DNA of 35,456 nt, taken from positions 1-35,456 of the IMG/VR virus record IMGVR_UViG_3300050821_002611; one strand, 5' to 3'. The DNA is from a virus. Under the pieces are notes generated by a model that saw only the letters and a list, made by a program, of their open reading frames with translations, had not been told where the DNA came from and made no database searches. The translations under genes and the position numbers were made by a program. Shown piece by piece: positions 1 to 6,631 of the stretch; position 1 is the first letter of the stretch, and every line of letters begins with the position of its first letter.

Positions 1-59
1 AAGGCCGGTGTGTCGTTGGGGGTCATGGTTGGTGTGAGTTTATCAAATGGTGTGTTCAT
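1..59 (-). CDS. 5' end of pentapeptide-repeat protein gene (runs off left edge)
   Basis: An ATG at 59-57 overlaps the TGA of the upstream gene (ATGA), the coupling used throughout this operon. The readable N-terminus is MNTPFDKLTPTMTPNDTPA, then two bases (TT) of a codon cut by the window edge. The frame is open to the edge. If the window is circular, base 35456 completes the codon as TTC (Phe) and the frame enters the RDGYD/RAGYD repeat frame at 35455 without a break, giving a 97-residue protein. The N-terminus is Thr/Pro/Asp-rich with no recognised domain and no signal peptide. Function unknown. Confidence 0.7.
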   Translation of the reverse strand, partial: MNTPFDKLTPTMTPNDTPA

Positions 60-199
60 ACGAAAATTCCTTTCGCCCGGCGCCGAGCGCGATAATACAC
101 CCATGCGAATATCAACGGGTGATGCCACAGCAACGTCAGTGCATAAACAGCGGCGTTGATCTGCGCGTCGGACAGTTGGATGAAGTCGAGGGGGTTCAT
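56..199 (-). CDS. hypothetical small protein, 47 aa
   Basis: The product starts MNPLDFIQLSDAQINAA and ends in a basic tail (YYRARRRAKGIFV). The middle is hydrophobic (residues about 15-32, containing ALTLLWHHPLIFAWVYY) and may associate with the membrane. The ATG at 199 lies one base after the TAA of the upstream gene. A longer frame reaches back to 238 but would overlap that gene by 38 bases, so 199 is preferred. Its TGA overlaps the start of the repeat-protein gene at 59. No family recognised. It belongs to the leftward early operon of short unknown genes. Confidence 0.6.
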   Translation of the reverse strand: MNPLDFIQLSDAQINAAVYALTLLWHHPLIFAWVYYRARRRAKGIFV

Positions 200-200
200 G

Positions 201-404
201 TTAACACCAAGTTTTTGTTGCCAAGAATTTCTCCACAAAGCGAATTAGGCGCTCCGTGTAGCAATCAGGATGATTGCAGTTTATCGGAAGTTTGGGGTTG
301 TACCAAAATAAACGACGCTTTGGTTTCTTTGGTTTCTTGGTTTTCATCGCGTTAGCGGGTGCTACTTCCAATTTCGCCGCCGGCACTTTCGCGTGCGTGG
401 TCAC
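201..404 (-). CDS. hypothetical basic protein, 67 aa, GTG start
   Basis: The predicted start is a GTG at 404 that overlaps the upstream TGA (GTGA). An internal ATG at 347 would leave a 48-residue form beginning MKTKKPKKPKRR. The N-terminal third is Ala/Lys-rich and very basic (KTKKPKKPKRR). The rest contains a Cys/His pair (NCNHPDCY) and a C-terminal Cys that could bind a metal, but no known fold was identified. The basic stretch suggests nucleic-acid binding (inference only). Which start is used is uncertain because there is no Shine-Dalgarno sequence to decide. Confidence 0.55.
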   Translation of the reverse strand: MTTHAKVPAAKLEVAPANAMKTKKPKKPKRRLFWYNPKLPINCNHPDCYTERLIRFVEKFLATKTWC

Positions 405-652
405 GGCGATGATGGTTTGCAGTTTTTAAAGTTGGTATTGTGTCCGGCAATTGGACGTTTGTCGCGGAAATGAACCGGGCCTTCCGGCAGCGAATTGTCA
501 GGCGATGTACCGCCCTTCCTGTGGAAAGGTGCGCCGCTTTCGTTCACGAGAAAGCTGCCGCAGATTACGCAACGCTGCTGGCCGTCGCTGTACGGCCCGG
601 CAACGTGGTTAAGGCCGTGTCCGGCCCAGTGTATTACTGTTGGTTCTGGCAT
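401..652 (-). CDS. hypothetical Cys/His protein, possible zinc ribbon, 83 aa
   Basis: The N-terminal half holds HWAGHGLNH followed by RCVICGSFLV, an arrangement of His residues and a CxxC pair that resembles a small zinc knuckle. A second Cys pair for a complete ribbon is not obvious; one further Cys lies near the C-terminus. The ATG at 652 lies 19 bases inside the upstream gene, a larger overlap than the usual 4 bases here, and the stop overlaps the GTG of the next gene. No family assigned. In early phage operons such small proteins often bind host factors, but nothing here shows that directly. Confidence 0.55.
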   Translation of the reverse strand: MPEPTVIHWAGHGLNHVAGPYSDGQQRCVICGSFLVNESGAPFHRKGGTSPDNSLPEGPVHFRDKRPIAGHNTNFKNCKPSSP

Positions 653-867
653 GGTTGTGTACGGTTAATGACGTTGAATAGTTTAATGTCGTCGCCAAAG
701 TTCACCCACACGCGCCGGGTGTTGGTACGATCAGAAAGCATTTCCGCATGGACGCGTCCACAGTGGTCTGGCTTGACGAAGCGGAACGTGCCCAGCCGGC
801 AAATAAACTTGTCGCCGTCTTGCAGGTAAATGCGGTGCGTTGGGGTAGTGTGCAGGTCTGTAATCAT
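634..867 (-). CDS. hypothetical protein, 77 aa
   Basis: The protein begins MITDLHTTPTHRIYLQDGDK and alternates short hydrophobic and charged stretches, consistent with a small beta-rich fold. There is no signal peptide, membrane segment or recognised motif. The ATG at 867 overlaps the previous stop (ATGA), which fixes the start. It is one of a chain of at least nine translationally coupled short genes. Function unknown. Confidence 0.55.
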   Translation of the reverse strand: MITDLHTTPTHRIYLQDGDKFICRLGTFRFVKPDHCGRVHAEMLSDRTNTRRVWVNFGDDIKLFNVINRTQPCQNQQ

Positions 868-1067
868 GGTGTAGAGTTAAGCAAAGTAACGAAGCGCGCG
901 GCGTCACGGTTGGCTGTAGCGGCATCGCCAAAGTTTCGTGGCGTATCGCTTGTCCAGCTTATACCGCCAAAACGTACGATAGCGGGATAAGCGTTTAAGC
1001 GAGGATTACCGTAGACGTCACGGCCAAAAGTATCAAAGCGCGCATCCTGTATTACAACAGCGTTCAT
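864..1067 (-). CDS. hypothetical protein, 67 aa
   Basis: It starts MNAVVIQDARFDTFGRDVYG, with an ATG overlapping the upstream TGA at 1064-1067 and a stop overlapping the next start. The sequence is mixed, soluble and moderately basic, with a GGISWTSDTPRNFGDAATA centre. The repeated small polar residues give no family match that I recognise. Function unknown; early leftward operon. Confidence 0.55.
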   Translation of the reverse strand: MNAVVIQDARFDTFGRDVYGNPRLNAYPAIVRFGGISWTSDTPRNFGDAATANRDAARFVTLLNSTP

Positions 1068-1375
1068 GTAGTAAAAAATTGTGCGCTATCCCACCCGCTT
1101 TGCGTATGGCCGTAAACTACCCGGCCTTGCGGCTTATTACCTTTTAATTTGGGATCGTACGCAATATCTAACGTTAACGACGTGGCCAACGCTTTGCACG
1201 CGCCAACAAATGCGTCCTGTAGTTCACTGATTACACCTTGAAAGGCTGCGCCGTTTGACCAAGTAAAATACACACCGTACAGTGTACCGTGCTCGCGTTT
1301 ACGTGCAATACCGCGCACCTTCGCCTGTTCGCAGACGAAGTAGCAAAAGCTGTAAGCTGATCCGTAGTATATCAT
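1064..1375 (-). CDS. hypothetical protein, 103 aa
   Basis: The N-terminus (MIYYGSAYSFCYFVCEQAK) is aromatic-rich with two Cys residues but is not a convincing signal peptide. The remainder (YGVYFTWSNGAAFQGVISEL, then an Ala/Leu helix and a Lys/Gly-rich end) looks like a soluble alpha/beta protein. Starts and stops overlap both neighbours by ATGA. No family recognised. Confidence 0.55.
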   Translation of the reverse strand: MIYYGSAYSFCYFVCEQAKVRGIARKREHGTLYGVYFTWSNGAAFQGVISELQDAFVGACKALATSLTLDIAYDPKLKGNKPQGRVVYGHTQSGWDSAQFFTT

Positions 1376-1665
1376 GGCTTTAGTGGGTTGTGGAAAGTGT
1401 CGAACACCTTGCGCGTTTCGTCTATACGTTCAAGCTGCCCACCCAGCGTTTGATAGCACTTGTGCCCCAAGCTTTTGAAAGCTGTTTGGTACGTTGCGAC
1501 CTTTTGCATGTAGTACGTGCCGGATTTTAAAGCAGCTTCAAGCACCGGTTCCGGGCCGTAGCAGAATAGCGCCCACAGTACACGGGCTTCGTCTTCTGTC
1601 AGGCGCAGATTGACTTCAAACTCTTGCCGGGCGCAGGCAATGACGGGTACAGCGTTTGGTATCAC
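1372..1665 (-). CDS. hypothetical protein, 97 aa, GTG start
   Basis: The start is a GTG at 1665 overlapping the upstream TGA (GTGA). The protein reads MIPNAVPVIACARQEFEVNL, then LRLTEDEARVLWALFCYG, a predicted helix pair, and a mostly helical C-terminal half (about residues 45-97). The phrase LTEDEARVL followed by a helix is common in small phage regulatory proteins, but I cannot assign a family. No Shine-Dalgarno is present, so translation probably depends on coupling to the upstream gene. Confidence 0.55.
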   Translation of the reverse strand: MIPNAVPVIACARQEFEVNLRLTEDEARVLWALFCYGPEPVLEAALKSGTYYMQKVATYQTAFKSLGHKCYQTLGGQLERIDETRKVFDTFHNPLKP

Positions 1666-2057
1666 GGTTGACCCTTTCCGTACTTCAACTGGTCAATTCT
1701 TGCGCGTTCCTGCTGCATTATGTCAACGGCATCGGCGTGCATTGCGTGTTCACCGCGCGTAGTACCGTCAAGCGCACCCTCTGTCTTAATGATACAAACG
1801 TTAGGTGCGGGGCTAGCTACGGCTTTCTTTTCCAGCATGCAGGCCATCTTGCCGCCCGCAGGCATCATCACGACATTGTGGGTGTACAGGGCTTCAATGC
1901 GCAGCGCCTCTTCCGTGCGATTGGTCTTGTGGGTAATGCTGTCGAATTTCTTGCAGTACGCAAATTCCAGCGCGGGTATATCCGGTTTCCAACCCAGCTT
2001 GCGCAGCAGGCGGTGGGTTTTGTACTTTAGCCAGCGGGCTTTTAGTTTTTTAAGCAT
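1662..2057 (-). CDS. hypothetical protein with basic N-terminus, 131 aa
   Basis: The ATG at 2057 is preferred over an upstream TTG because it lies five bases after the stop of the 38-residue membrane ORF (2063-2179). The first 25 residues are strongly basic and helical (MLKKLKARWLKYKTHRLLRK). The middle is mixed, and the end (HADAVDIMQQERARIDQL) is helical. The basic amphipathic N-terminus could bind nucleic acid or membrane. Function unknown. Confidence 0.55.
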   Translation of the reverse strand: MLKKLKARWLKYKTHRLLRKLGWKPDIPALEFAYCKKFDSITHKTNRTEEALRIEALYTHNVVMMPAGGKMACMLEKKAVASPAPNVCIIKTEGALDGTTRGEHAMHADAVDIMQQERARIDQLKYGKGQP

Positions 2058-2062
2058 GGTGG

Positions 2063-2179
2063 TTATTTTGTATAGTACCAATGGGCAGTAAGAATGATTG
2101 CGTAAACGGTGATTAGTATTAGTACGCGCCAGCCGTCGTGCAGGGGTCGTTTAAAATTAGTACGGTTATGCCAATTCAT
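2063..2179 (-). CDS. small single-span membrane protein, 38 aa
   Basis: Translation of the otherwise empty gap between two early genes gives MNWHNRTNFKRPLHDGWRV, then a hydrophobic helix (VLILITVYAIILTAHWYY), then TK and a TAA at 2065-2063. The ATG at 2179 overlaps the TGA of the upstream gene (ATGA), and the stop lies five bases before the next start. Exact packing between neighbours supports a real gene. The charged N-terminus and single helix predict an inner-membrane miniprotein with the N-terminus inside. Candidate roles are lysis timing or superinfection exclusion, neither shown by the sequence. Confidence 0.6.
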   Translation of the reverse strand: MNWHNRTNFKRPLHDGWRVLILITVYAIILTAHWYYTK

Positions 2180-2595
2180 TTTACCGGCGTTATGTCAAGG
2201 GTTGGCGTTCCGGGCGTGAGGATCAAAGCTTGTTCAAAAACTTTGCGGTGCTGCTTCGTCAAAAGTTTGTATCCTTTGGTAACAAGTACCGGCTTCCAAT
2301 CAATCAACGCGCCCGCGCGCTGGAAATTGGTGGGCATTTCTTTCATCACCGCGTCAAGCGCAGCTTCGTCAATGCGCCGGTTTATTTTTCCCGTTGCCGT
2401 AAGCAAAACACCGCTTGTCAACAGCTCCTTTGTCTCTTCGCCAAGTGTACCAAAGAATGCCTTGACTACGGCTGCGCGGGCTTCGCTTTCCTGTTCTTTG
2501 TACAACGCGGAAACGCGTTTCAATTCGCACCAATTGGCAAGCAAAGTGCGCTGGGCTTTCGTCAGTTTTTTGACGGGCGGTTGTGACGTGGACAT
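2176..2595 (-). CDS. phage protein of the early replication/recombination neighbourhood (DUF7173-like), 139 aa
   Basis: This is the first gene of the leftward operon. It has a helical N-terminus (KLTKAQRTLLANWCELKRVS) and a C-terminal half ending LILTPGTPTLDITPVK. The final Thr-Pro-Gly-Thr-Pro motif with the preceding DWKPVLVTKGYKLL is, from memory, typical of short phage proteins found next to recombination or nuclease genes (DUF7173-like). That assignment is tentative. The start at 2595 follows the divergent control region and gives MSTSQ, like many other genes here. No Shine-Dalgarno is present. Confidence 0.6.
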   Translation of the reverse strand: MSTSQPPVKKLTKAQRTLLANWCELKRVSALYKEQESEARAAVVKAFFGTLGEETKELLTSGVLLTATGKINRRIDEAALDAVMKEMPTNFQRAGALIDWKPVLVTKGYKLLTKQHRKVFEQALILTPGTPTLDITPVK

Positions 2596-2711
2596 GCGCG
2601 CACCGTACAGGTGTACTAATCACGGTCAAGAAAAATCGTGACCCGTTAACGGGTCGTAACTTTTTGATTGGGCTTGACGGCAAGTAGGTCGTAACCCCAT
2701 ACGTGCAGCCC
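2596..2711. promoter_or_regulatory. divergent control region between early and late arms
   Basis: The 116 bases between the leftward operon start (2595) and the regulator gene (2712) should contain both divergent promoters. The region holds a perfect 16-bp palindrome at 2640-2655 and a direct repeat GGTCGTAAC at 2652-2660 and 2687-2695, whose starts are 35 bp apart. A rightward -35-like TTGACG is at 2674-2679, but no convincing -10 follows. A Bacteroidota-type TAnnTTTG box is only approximated by TAACTTTTTG at 2657-2666. Promoter positions are therefore not fixed. Confidence 0.5.
2640..2655. promoter_or_regulatory. candidate operator, 16-bp perfect palindrome
   Basis: GACCCGTTAACGGGTC is a perfect inverted repeat with no spacer. 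It sits in the divergent control region about 57 bp upstream of a small helix-turn-helix protein gene. The symmetry fits binding by a homodimeric regulator. Its right half overlaps the first GGTCGTAAC direct repeat. I noticed no second copy elsewhere. Confidence 0.5.
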
Positions 2712-2984
2712 ATGTCCACACCAAAGTACGACGCCATTTGTTCGCTGCTAGACCGCACGTTGCGGCTGCTGAAAGCGGACAGGCGAACGTTGGAAGATTT
2801 GCACGAACAGACCCGCATACCGCTGGCATGGCTGCGCAAATTTCATTCCGGGGAAATCAAAGTACCCAATATCAACCGCGTGCATTATTTGTACGAATTT
2901 CTAACCCGCAAAAAGCTGTTCCATGCTTCAAAACATTCCGCTAGAGCTGCAAAGCCTGCCCCAATGGGTGGTAGCAGGCGATAA
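2712..2984 (+). CDS. small helix-turn-helix DNA-binding regulator, 90 aa
   Basis: Residues about 5-65 form a compact helical domain resembling phage lambda-repressor-like/Cro-type regulators. The helix-turn-helix is around residues 26-48 (TLEDLHEQTRIPLAWLRKF), followed by HSGEIKVPNINRVHYLYEFL, the usual end of such a domain. The tail is short and basic. An upstream GTG at 2703 would add three residues; the ATG at 2712 (MSTPK) is preferred because MST is the commonest N-terminus here. The gene overlaps the next one by 62 bases. It probably acts on the palindrome just upstream and decides early versus late transcription (inference). Confidence 0.7.
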   Translation: MSTPKYDAICSLLDRTLRLLKADRRTLEDLHEQTRIPLAWLRKFHSGEIKVPNINRVHYLYEFLTRKKLFHASKHSARAAKPAPMGGSRR

Positions 2985-5142
2985 CAAACTGCCGCTTAAT
3001 CCGCGCACAGGCCAGGCCGCAGACGTGACCAATCCCACCACGTGGGGCACGTTCGCGGAAGCTGTGCATACAGGTTACAAGCACGTTGGTTTTGTACTGT
3101 CGCCAAACGATCCGTACACAATCATTGATTTGGATCAGCCGTTGACGGACGATCAGGCCAAGCGCCACACCAAGATACTGGACGCGCTGGCCAGCTATAC
3201 GGAGCTGTCGCAGTCAGGCAACGGCCTGCATATCATCGTGCGCGGTTCAATCCCTGCCGGCGTGCGCCGTGACAAGGTGGAAGTGTACAGTTCAGCGCGC
3301 TACATGATTTGTACGGGCCGTGTGTTCAAAGACCTACCTATAACAGACCAGCAAAACGTCATTACCGCGTTGTACAACGAAATGTCCCGGCCTGCCGATA
3401 TGGGGAATCCCATGACGGAACACGCAGAGACAGTCAGTGACGAAGACATTTACCGCATGGCGGAACGGGCGGCCAACGCGGACAAATTTGTACAGTTGTG
3501 GCAAGGTGATTGGAAAGACGGTTACGAAAGCCAGAGCGAGGCGGATTTCGCATTGCTGTCCATGCTCGCTTTCTATACCAAATCAAATGAACAGGTGCGC
3601 AGGCTGTTCCGTCTGTCTGCGCTGGGCCAAAGGAAGAAAGCAACCGCCAATGATAAGTATATTGACAGAGCTATTGGGAAGATTCGCGCGAATGAACCTC
3701 CGCAAGTGGATTACGCCGCTTTGTCGCAGGACAATGGGGCCGTGGTTCCTGACAATGGTACAAATGAGCTGCAAGGGGAAGACGAAGCCGCAGCAGGTGA
3801 GAGAGACGATACGGCTTACACGTACCCAATTGGCCTCGTTGGTGAAATCGCGGATTTTGTCGAAACGAGTTCGATTAGGCCGGTTAAGGAAATTGCGCTT
3901 GCAACAGCAATCGCGTTCTGCGCGGGCGTTATTGGTCGTTCGTATAACGTTAGCGGTGCTGGCCTTAATCAGTATCTCATTGTGCTGGCGAAAACCGGCA
4001 GCGGAAAAGAAGGCGCAGCTCGCGCCATTGACACCCTCGTTGCCTCCGTCCGGCAAGTAGTGCCAAGCGCAGACCACTTCATTGGGCCAGGCACGTTTGC
4101 GTCCGGCCAGGCGTTGGTGCGTGTGCTGGACGAACGGCCATGCTTTATCTCCGTGCTTGGTGAAATCGGCCTGACGCTGCAACAGCTATGCGACGTGCGC
4201 GCACCGGCCAACCTCGTGCAGCTTAAAAAGGTGCTGTTGGATTTGTATGGCAAGTCCGGGTGGTCAAGCGTGCTGCGTCCGTCCGTGTACAGCGACACGA
4301 ACAAGAATACCAAAGTAATTCAAGCGCCCAATGTCACGCTGCTGGGTGAATCAACGCCGGAAACGTTTTTCAACGGTCTTGGCCTTGAGCATATCCAAGA
4401 GGGTTTGATACCTCGCTTTACGATCCTTGAGTACACCGGCAAGCGTCCGGCGCGCAACCACAACGCGTTCACGCCACCCAGCGCCGCGTTAATGGACAAG
4501 GTTGCATCGCTCTTCACCGTGGCATTGACCACGCAGCAGAATAATACCGTTGCGCCTGTTCAGATAGACGCGCCGGCCTTGAAGCTGCTTAACGCCTTTG
4601 ACGTGTTCTGTACTGATACGATAAACGAGACAGGCAACGAAGTGGAACGCCAGCTTTGGAATCGCGCCCATTTAAAAGTACTAAAACTCTCCGCACTGGT
4701 GGCTGTCGGCTGCAACATGCACCAACCTGTTATTACCACAGAGTGCGTTCAGTGGGCGCAGGCGTTCGTTGAAAAAGAAGCGTACAACATGATCCGGCGT
4801 TTTAAGCAGGGTGAAACCGGCATCGGCGAATCACGGCAGGAAAGCGACGTGCGCAACGCCGTCAGTGACTACCTGAAAATGAACGGTGATACCAAGCGTT
4901 CGTACAAAGTGCCAGAGGCGCTGCTTAACAAACCAATTGTACCGTACCACTACCTGCGGCGCAGAACGCAGGCGCTTGCAGCCTTCAAAAATGACCGCCG
5001 TGGTGCCAACGTTGCGCTGAACACCATGCTTCAAGCAATGGTTGAGGCGGAGATTTTAACCGAAATTCCACCACGCGAGGCGGTCAACCTCTTTGGCCTG
5101 ACTTCAAGAATCTTCGCAAAAGGGCCGACTTTTGGCCGCTAA
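2923..5142 (+). CDS. replication protein: AEP prim-pol domain fused to DUF3987 ATPase, 739 aa
   Basis: The N-terminus (LPQWVVAGDNKLPLNPRTG, then TTWGTFAEA) matches phage prim-pol proteins of the NrS-1 type. AEP-like catalytic elements are visible: IIDLDQP with D69 and D71, SGNGLHI with H103, and KVEVYSS with E120. A helical bundle follows at about residues 174-255. A DUF3987-type P-loop ATPase/helicase-like domain runs from about residue 300, with a Walker A-like AKTGSGKE at 356-363 where the last residue is Glu rather than Ser/Thr. It likely primes and unwinds phage DNA together with the polymerase and clamp encoded on the other arm. The start fits the family and lies inside the regulator gene. 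Confidence 0.85.
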   Translation: MLQNIPLELQSLPQWVVAGDNKLPLNPRTGQAADVTNPTTWGTFAEAVHTGYKHVGFVLSPNDPYTIIDLDQPLTDDQAKRHTKILDALASYTELSQSGNGLHIIVRGSIPAGVRRDKVEVYSSARYMICTGRVFKDLPITDQQNVITALYNEMSRPADMGNPMTEHAETVSDEDIYRMAERAANADKFVQLWQGDWKDGYESQSEADFALLSMLAFYTKSNEQVRRLFRLSALGQRKKATANDKYIDRAIGKIRANEPPQVDYAALSQDNGAVVPDNGTNELQGEDEAAAGERDDTAYTYPIGLVGEIADFVETSSIRPVKEIALATAIAFCAGVIGRSYNVSGAGLNQYLIVLAKTGSGKEGAARAIDTLVASVRQVVPSADHFIGPGTFASGQALVRVLDERPCFISVLGEIGLTLQQLCDVRAPANLVQLKKVLLDLYGKSGWSSVLRPSVYSDTNKNTKVIQAPNVTLLGESTPETFFNGLGLEHIQEGLIPRFTILEYTGKRPARNHNAFTPPSAALMDKVASLFTVALTTQQNNTVAPVQIDAPALKLLNAFDVFCTDTINETGNEVERQLWNRAHLKVLKLSALVAVGCNMHQPVITTECVQWAQAFVEKEAYNMIRRFKQGETGIGESRQESDVRNAVSDYLKMNGDTKRSYKVPEALLNKPIVPYHYLRRRTQALAAFKNDRRGANVALNTMLQAMVEAEILTEIPPREAVNLFGLTSRIFAKGPTFGR

Positions 5143-5420
5143 CCTTTCCCCTTCCCCCATGTCGTTTCCCCCCACAAATTTCGTAAGTAGCACCACGTAC
5201 CCCACTTTACGTATTGGGGGTAAAGGGGAAAGGGGAAATCTGTATAAGAAAGGGAAAAGACTCGCCTCGCGCGCAAAATCTCACGTCCGCGTGCGATTAC
5301 TCTACCCCTATCTTACCCCCATACCCCTTACCCCCTTACCTATATAAACAGGGGGAAATACAGGGGGAATTATTTTCATTTTCATAGGATACCCACCAAA
5401 GTCCAAACAAAGCCAACAAA
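5143..5420. other. iteron-rich non-coding region, candidate replication origin
   Basis: This gap of about 278 bases follows the prim-pol gene and has striking strand asymmetry. A perfect 11-bp inverted repeat, CCTTTCCCCTT at 5143-5153 and AAGGGGAAAGG at 5223-5233, encloses a smaller TACCCC/GGGGGTA hairpin (5198-5203 and 5216-5222). Downstream are four TACCCC(C) iterons at 5303, 5314, 5322 and 5329, then the AT-rich ACCTATATAAACA, then two ACAGGGGGAA direct repeats at 5348-5357 and 5360-5369. The combination of iterons, a melting-prone stretch and an adjacent replication gene suggests an origin. A transcription attenuator is the alternative. No convincing gene is present. Confidence 0.5.
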
Positions 5421-5990
5421 ATGAGTACAACAAAGAAAAGCCGCAAAGGTCGTCACGCAATCAACAAGGGCAAACGATCAGAGCGCGAAGTCATAAAGCT
5501 CTTGCAGCCCATTGTGGACAAGCTGTACACGGAACTGTACGGCGAACCACCAGTACTGCAACGCAACACGATTCAGTCAGACCGTGGCGGATTCGACATT
5601 GTGGGCCTTGACTGGCTGGCGCTGGAAGTGAAGCACTGCGAAACGTTCAACCTCAATGCCTGGTGGAAGCAGGCGCTAGAGCAGGCCGGCACAAAGAAAG
5701 AACCAGTACTAATCTACAAGCGCAACAACGTGGAATGGCGCATCCGCATGTACTGCACGCTTTGCGTGCACAGCTCGCGCTTTACCGGCGTCAGCATTGG
5801 CGATATGAAAGCCTGCGCGGACATTGACCTGAAAACTTTTTTATTTTGGTTCAGCCAGCGTTTGGCGCATGAAATCAAACAAGCGATTGCAACGGGACGC
5901 TTGGTTGACAGTGCGCGCAAGGCTGTTGCGGATAGTATGCGCAATGATCCGCGCTTTCGGCCAAGCTACACACCCAGCGTAATGCGCTAA
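5421..5990 (+). CDS. PDDEXK-type nuclease, Holliday-junction-resolvase-like, 189 aa
   Basis: A basic N-terminus leads into KGKRSEREVIKLL, with Glu at 21 and 23. The catalytic core of the PDDEXK fold follows: GGFDIVG (D59) and LALEVKH (E69-x-K71). A conserved-looking WWKQALEQA helix and a strand VLIYKR complete the fold. Phage proteins with this layout are commonly annotated as Holliday-junction resolvases or related endonucleases; resolving branched DNA before packaging would suit its place ahead of the terminase genes. The C-terminal 60 residues are helical and unassigned. The start ATGAGTACA lies after an A-rich leader. Its TAA overlaps the next ATG by one base (TAATG). Confidence 0.75.
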   Translation: MSTTKKSRKGRHAINKGKRSEREVIKLLQPIVDKLYTELYGEPPVLQRNTIQSDRGGFDIVGLDWLALEVKHCETFNLNAWWKQALEQAGTKKEPVLIYKRNNVEWRIRMYCTLCVHSSRFTGVSIGDMKACADIDLKTFLFWFSQRLAHEIKQAIATGRLVDSARKAVADSMRNDPRFRPSYTPSVMR

Positions 5991-6631
5991 TGTCAACACG
6001 TCCACCACTGCACCAACCTGCCAAGCGGCCCAACCGTGTACACACAGACACGGCAGCCACGCCATTCCATCGCACGCACGCATGGAAGCAGGTTAGTTTG
6101 CTTGCGCGCAGCGAGCAGCCGATATGCCTTGACCCGTGGCACAGGCACGCAACACAGATACGCGCCACACAGGCAACGCACCATATACTAAGCGTACAAG
6201 ACTACCCTGAATTGAAGCTGTCCAAATCAAACCTGTTCTGTCTCTGCTGGTCGTGCCACAGCTACGTGGAAGCACTGCAACGCCGTGGTGTGCCTACTGT
6301 AGCTGTAATACAACGGGCCATGCAGCGTGGACTACAGCACGTGCTTGACGTTGCCAATGGTACGGTTTCTTTACAAAAGCCCTCCCCCACCCTGCCGTAC
6401 AAACAAGGTATCCACGACACAACTACACCCCGTATGGGGGTGCAAAACCAAACTCCTCCCCCGTCCGCGAACGCTTCGTGGGTCTTAAATAGTGCGGGCG
6501 ACATTAGTACCGTACCCCTAGTACACTGCACAAAGGTGCCTAATGGCGTCTATTGTACTAGAATGTCTAAAGTACAAAATAGTTTTTGCGGCTCTTGTAG
6601 TTTTCAACCCAACAATACTAAAAACCAATGA
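5990..6631 (+). CDS. HNH endonuclease with Cys-rich C-terminal extension, 213 aa
   Basis: The HNH core spans about residues 26-95: a Trp-containing helix, PICLDPWHRH, the HH pair at 64-65 (ATHHILSV), NLFCLCWSCH with N81, CxxC at 86-89 and H90. The first zinc Cys pair is reduced to a single Cys (C46) in a Cys-x-Asp-Pro context, seen in one subgroup of phage HNH proteins. HNH proteins next to terminases assist cohesive-end cleavage in several phages, so that role is likely. Residues from about 125 onward are low-complexity (Pro/Thr/Asn), ending in a Cys cluster (CGSCSF). This extension is encoded by ACCCC-rich DNA like the putative origin. Confidence 0.8.
   Translation: MSTRPPLHQPAKRPNRVHTDTAATPFHRTHAWKQVSLLARSEQPICLDPWHRHATQIRATQATHHILSVQDYPELKLSKSNLFCLCWSCHSYVEALQRRGVPTVAVIQRAMQRGLQHVLDVANGTVSLQKPSPTLPYKQGIHDTTTPRMGVQNQTPPPSANASWVLNSAGDISTVPLVHCTKVPNGVYCTRMSKVQNSFCGSCSFQPNNTKNQ

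Noticed and set aside
5132-5347. 71-codon frame between prim-pol and nuclease genes
   Set aside because: It is translated from the C-rich inverted repeats and iterons, gives Pro/Leu/Lys low-complexity text, and overlaps the prim-pol end without a coupled start.
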